This document shows, one piece after another, positions 7,777 through 8,515 of a DNA stretch of 8,515 nt. Every line of letters begins with the position of its first letter. Positions within the stretch are counted from its first letter, which is position 1. The DNA is from JBAVQS01 sp049694275 (GTDB taxonomy: Bacteria; Chloroflexota; Anaerolineae; UBA4142; SHND01). Location of the stretch: assembly GCA_049694275.1 (NCBI GenBank), contig JBAVQS010000179.1, positions 1 to 8,515 of the forward strand. Direction: 5' to 3'. The notes beneath the pieces were generated by a model. It ran no database searches and was not told the origin of the DNA. It was given only the letters and a program-made list of their open reading frames with translations. Made by a program: the position numbers and the translations under genes.

Positions 7777-8154
7777 ATGGCAAAAATTCTCCTGATTGAA
7801 GACAACGAGATGAACCGCGACATGCTGTCACGCCGGCTCGAACGCCGCGGCTATACCGTCTTGATGGCCTGGGATGGAGCGCAGGGGGTCGAGATCGCCC
7901 ACAGCACCTTGCCCGACCTCATTCTCATGGATATGAGCCTCCCGGTCCTGGATGGATGGGAAGCGACGCGCCAACTCAAGGCGGCGCCAGATACCAGGAC
8001 CATTCCGGTGATTGCGCTAACCGCCCATGCCATGTCGGACGACCGGGACAAGGCAATGCAAGCAGGCTGCGACGACTATGACACCAAACCGGTCGACCTC
8101 AACCGGCTCTTGACGAAAATCGAAGCCCTTTTACCAAAGAGTCTTGCCGCATGA
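7777..8154 (+). CDS. Single-domain response regulator (CheY/DivK-like)
   Basis: A 125-residue protein that is one receiver domain and nothing else. It takes phosphate from a histidine kinase or phosphotransfer protein and acts by protein contact, since there is no DNA-binding or enzymatic output domain. All key residues are present: acidic pair Glu8/Asp9 in LLIEDNEMNRDML, phospho-acceptor Asp52 in LILMDMSLPVLDGWEA, Thr82 in IALTAHAM, and Lys104 in DTKPVD. The EDNEMNRDML start and GWEATRQLK helix are typical of phosphorelay shuttle receivers next to hybrid kinases. The ATG at 7777 has GGGAG about 11 nt upstream, a little far. It begins 22 bp after the kinase stop and its own stop overlaps the next start as ATGA, so all three are likely co-transcribed. 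The probable partner is the upstream kinase or the downstream H-box protein; this is inferred from position. Confidence 0.95.
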   Translation: MAKILLIEDNEMNRDMLSRRLERRGYTVLMAWDGAQGVEIAHSTLPDLILMDMSLPVLDGWEATRQLKAAPDTRTIPVIALTAHAMSDDRDKAMQAGCDDYDTKPVDLNRLLTKIEALLPKSLAA

Positions 8155-8515
8155 TTGCGCCCGAGCAGGCAGACCCGGGCATCGAGGAAGAGGCGCAGCG
8201 CGCCCACCGGACGCTGCTCGCCAGACTGCGGCATGAACTGCGCACGCCGCTGAATGCCATCCTGGGCTATAGTGAACTGTTGCTCGAAGACCTTCAGGAC
8301 CGCGACGACCAGACTCTGACGCGAGACCTGAACAAGCTGCACGCCGCCGGAGTGGAACTGCTTGCGCGACTGAACGACGCGCTTGCGAACGATCGAATCG
8401 TGTCCGGCCAGCTTGACGATCTGAGCGCAGTCCGAACCAGGCTCCACGACCAACTGCACACGCCGGCCGACGCCGTCCTCGGCTATAGTGAACTGGTGAT
8501 CGAAGAGGCGCGTGA
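8151..8515 (+). CDS. N-terminal part of an H-box (HisKA-like) signalling protein with a second degenerate H-box; cut by window edge
   Basis: Start ATG at 8151 overlaps the preceding stop (ATGA), implying translational coupling. 121 codons are visible, with no stop before the window end. After a short acidic lead, residues 22-47 read as a HisKA dimerisation/phospho-acceptor helix: LRHELRTPLNAILGYSELLL with His28, very like the H-box of the kinase upstream. A second helix continues to about residue 80. From residue 94 a second H-box-like copy appears (RLHDQLHTPADAVLGYSELV). Aligned on the TP and GYSEL residues it lies 72 residues downstream, and the phospho-acceptor position is Asp100, with a His one place earlier (His99). 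No HATPase domain is visible yet. From memory, related operons in Chloroflexota and cyanobacteria often encode at this place a protein with an H-box, a receiver and a class III nucleotide cyclase; that would be my first guess for the missing part. An ordinary histidine kinase with its ATPase further on is the alternative. Confidence 0.85.
   Translation, partial: MIAPEQADPGIEEEAQRAHRTLLARLRHELRTPLNAILGYSELLLEDLQDRDDQTLTRDLNKLHAAGVELLARLNDALANDRIVSGQLDDLSAVRTRLHDQLHTPADAVLGYSELVIEEAR
8265..8495 (+). repeat. Direct repeat from duplicated H-box helices
   Basis: GGCTATAGTGAACTG is present exactly at 8265-8279 and again at 8481-8495, 216 bp (72 codons) apart and in the same frame, both encoding GYSEL. 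The surrounding residues are also related (TPLNAIL versus TPADAVL, then ELLLED versus ELVIEE). The shared codons suggest a tandem duplication of the helix, or gene conversion between the copies. Confidence 0.75.

Noticed and set aside
8076..8459. Minus-strand 127-codon frame at the right end
   Set aside because: It overlaps the receiver end and the H-box protein, both of which have clear conserved motifs on the plus strand.

Overview
The window is GC-rich and densely coding, with two divergent transcription units that meet in an intergenic region of about 200 bp (3542-3740). I see no mobile element, CRISPR array, tRNA or rRNA. The gene style suggests a free-living environmental bacterium, possibly Chloroflexota (Anaerolineae-like): a very long soluble multi-GAF hybrid kinase ending in two receivers, followed by a single-domain receiver and an H-box protein, plus non-ATG starts and weak Shine-Dalgarno sites. 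That assignment is an inference from gene architecture, not from a marker gene.

Left arm, minus strand (3541 down to 1): mutS, then a 146-residue protein resembling the WapI-type immunity/uncharacterised family, then the first 62 codons of mutL, cut by the window edge. Gaps are only 32 and 61 bp, so this is probably one mutS-X-mutL operon. MutS recognises mismatches, MutL is the matchmaker ATPase, and the middle protein has no known mismatch-repair role.

Right arm, plus strand (3741 to 8515): a 1337-residue soluble hybrid histidine kinase (four GAF domains, PAS, HisKA, HATPase, two receivers), then after 22 bp a CheY/DivK-like single-domain receiver, then a gene overlapping it by the 4-bp ATGA junction and running off the window. 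A near-consensus sigma70-type promoter (TTGACA, 17 bp, TAAAAT) sits about 120-150 bp upstream of the kinase. The order kinase, receiver, H-box protein suggests one phosphorelay operon. The kinase would sense cytosolic cues through GAF/PAS domains and pass phosphate to its own receivers and/or the free receiver.

The most unusual item is the last, truncated gene (8151 onward). Its N-terminus carries an intact histidine-kinase H-box (His28) followed 72 residues later by a second, degenerate H-box-like copy in which the phospho-accepting position aligns with Asp. This looks like a tandem HisKA duplication in a protein whose effector domain lies outside the window. Other points of note are the unexpected gene inside the mutS-mutL operon, an 8-bp tandem repeat that forms the very end of mutS, and the internally duplicated GAF/signalling-helix modules of the kinase.
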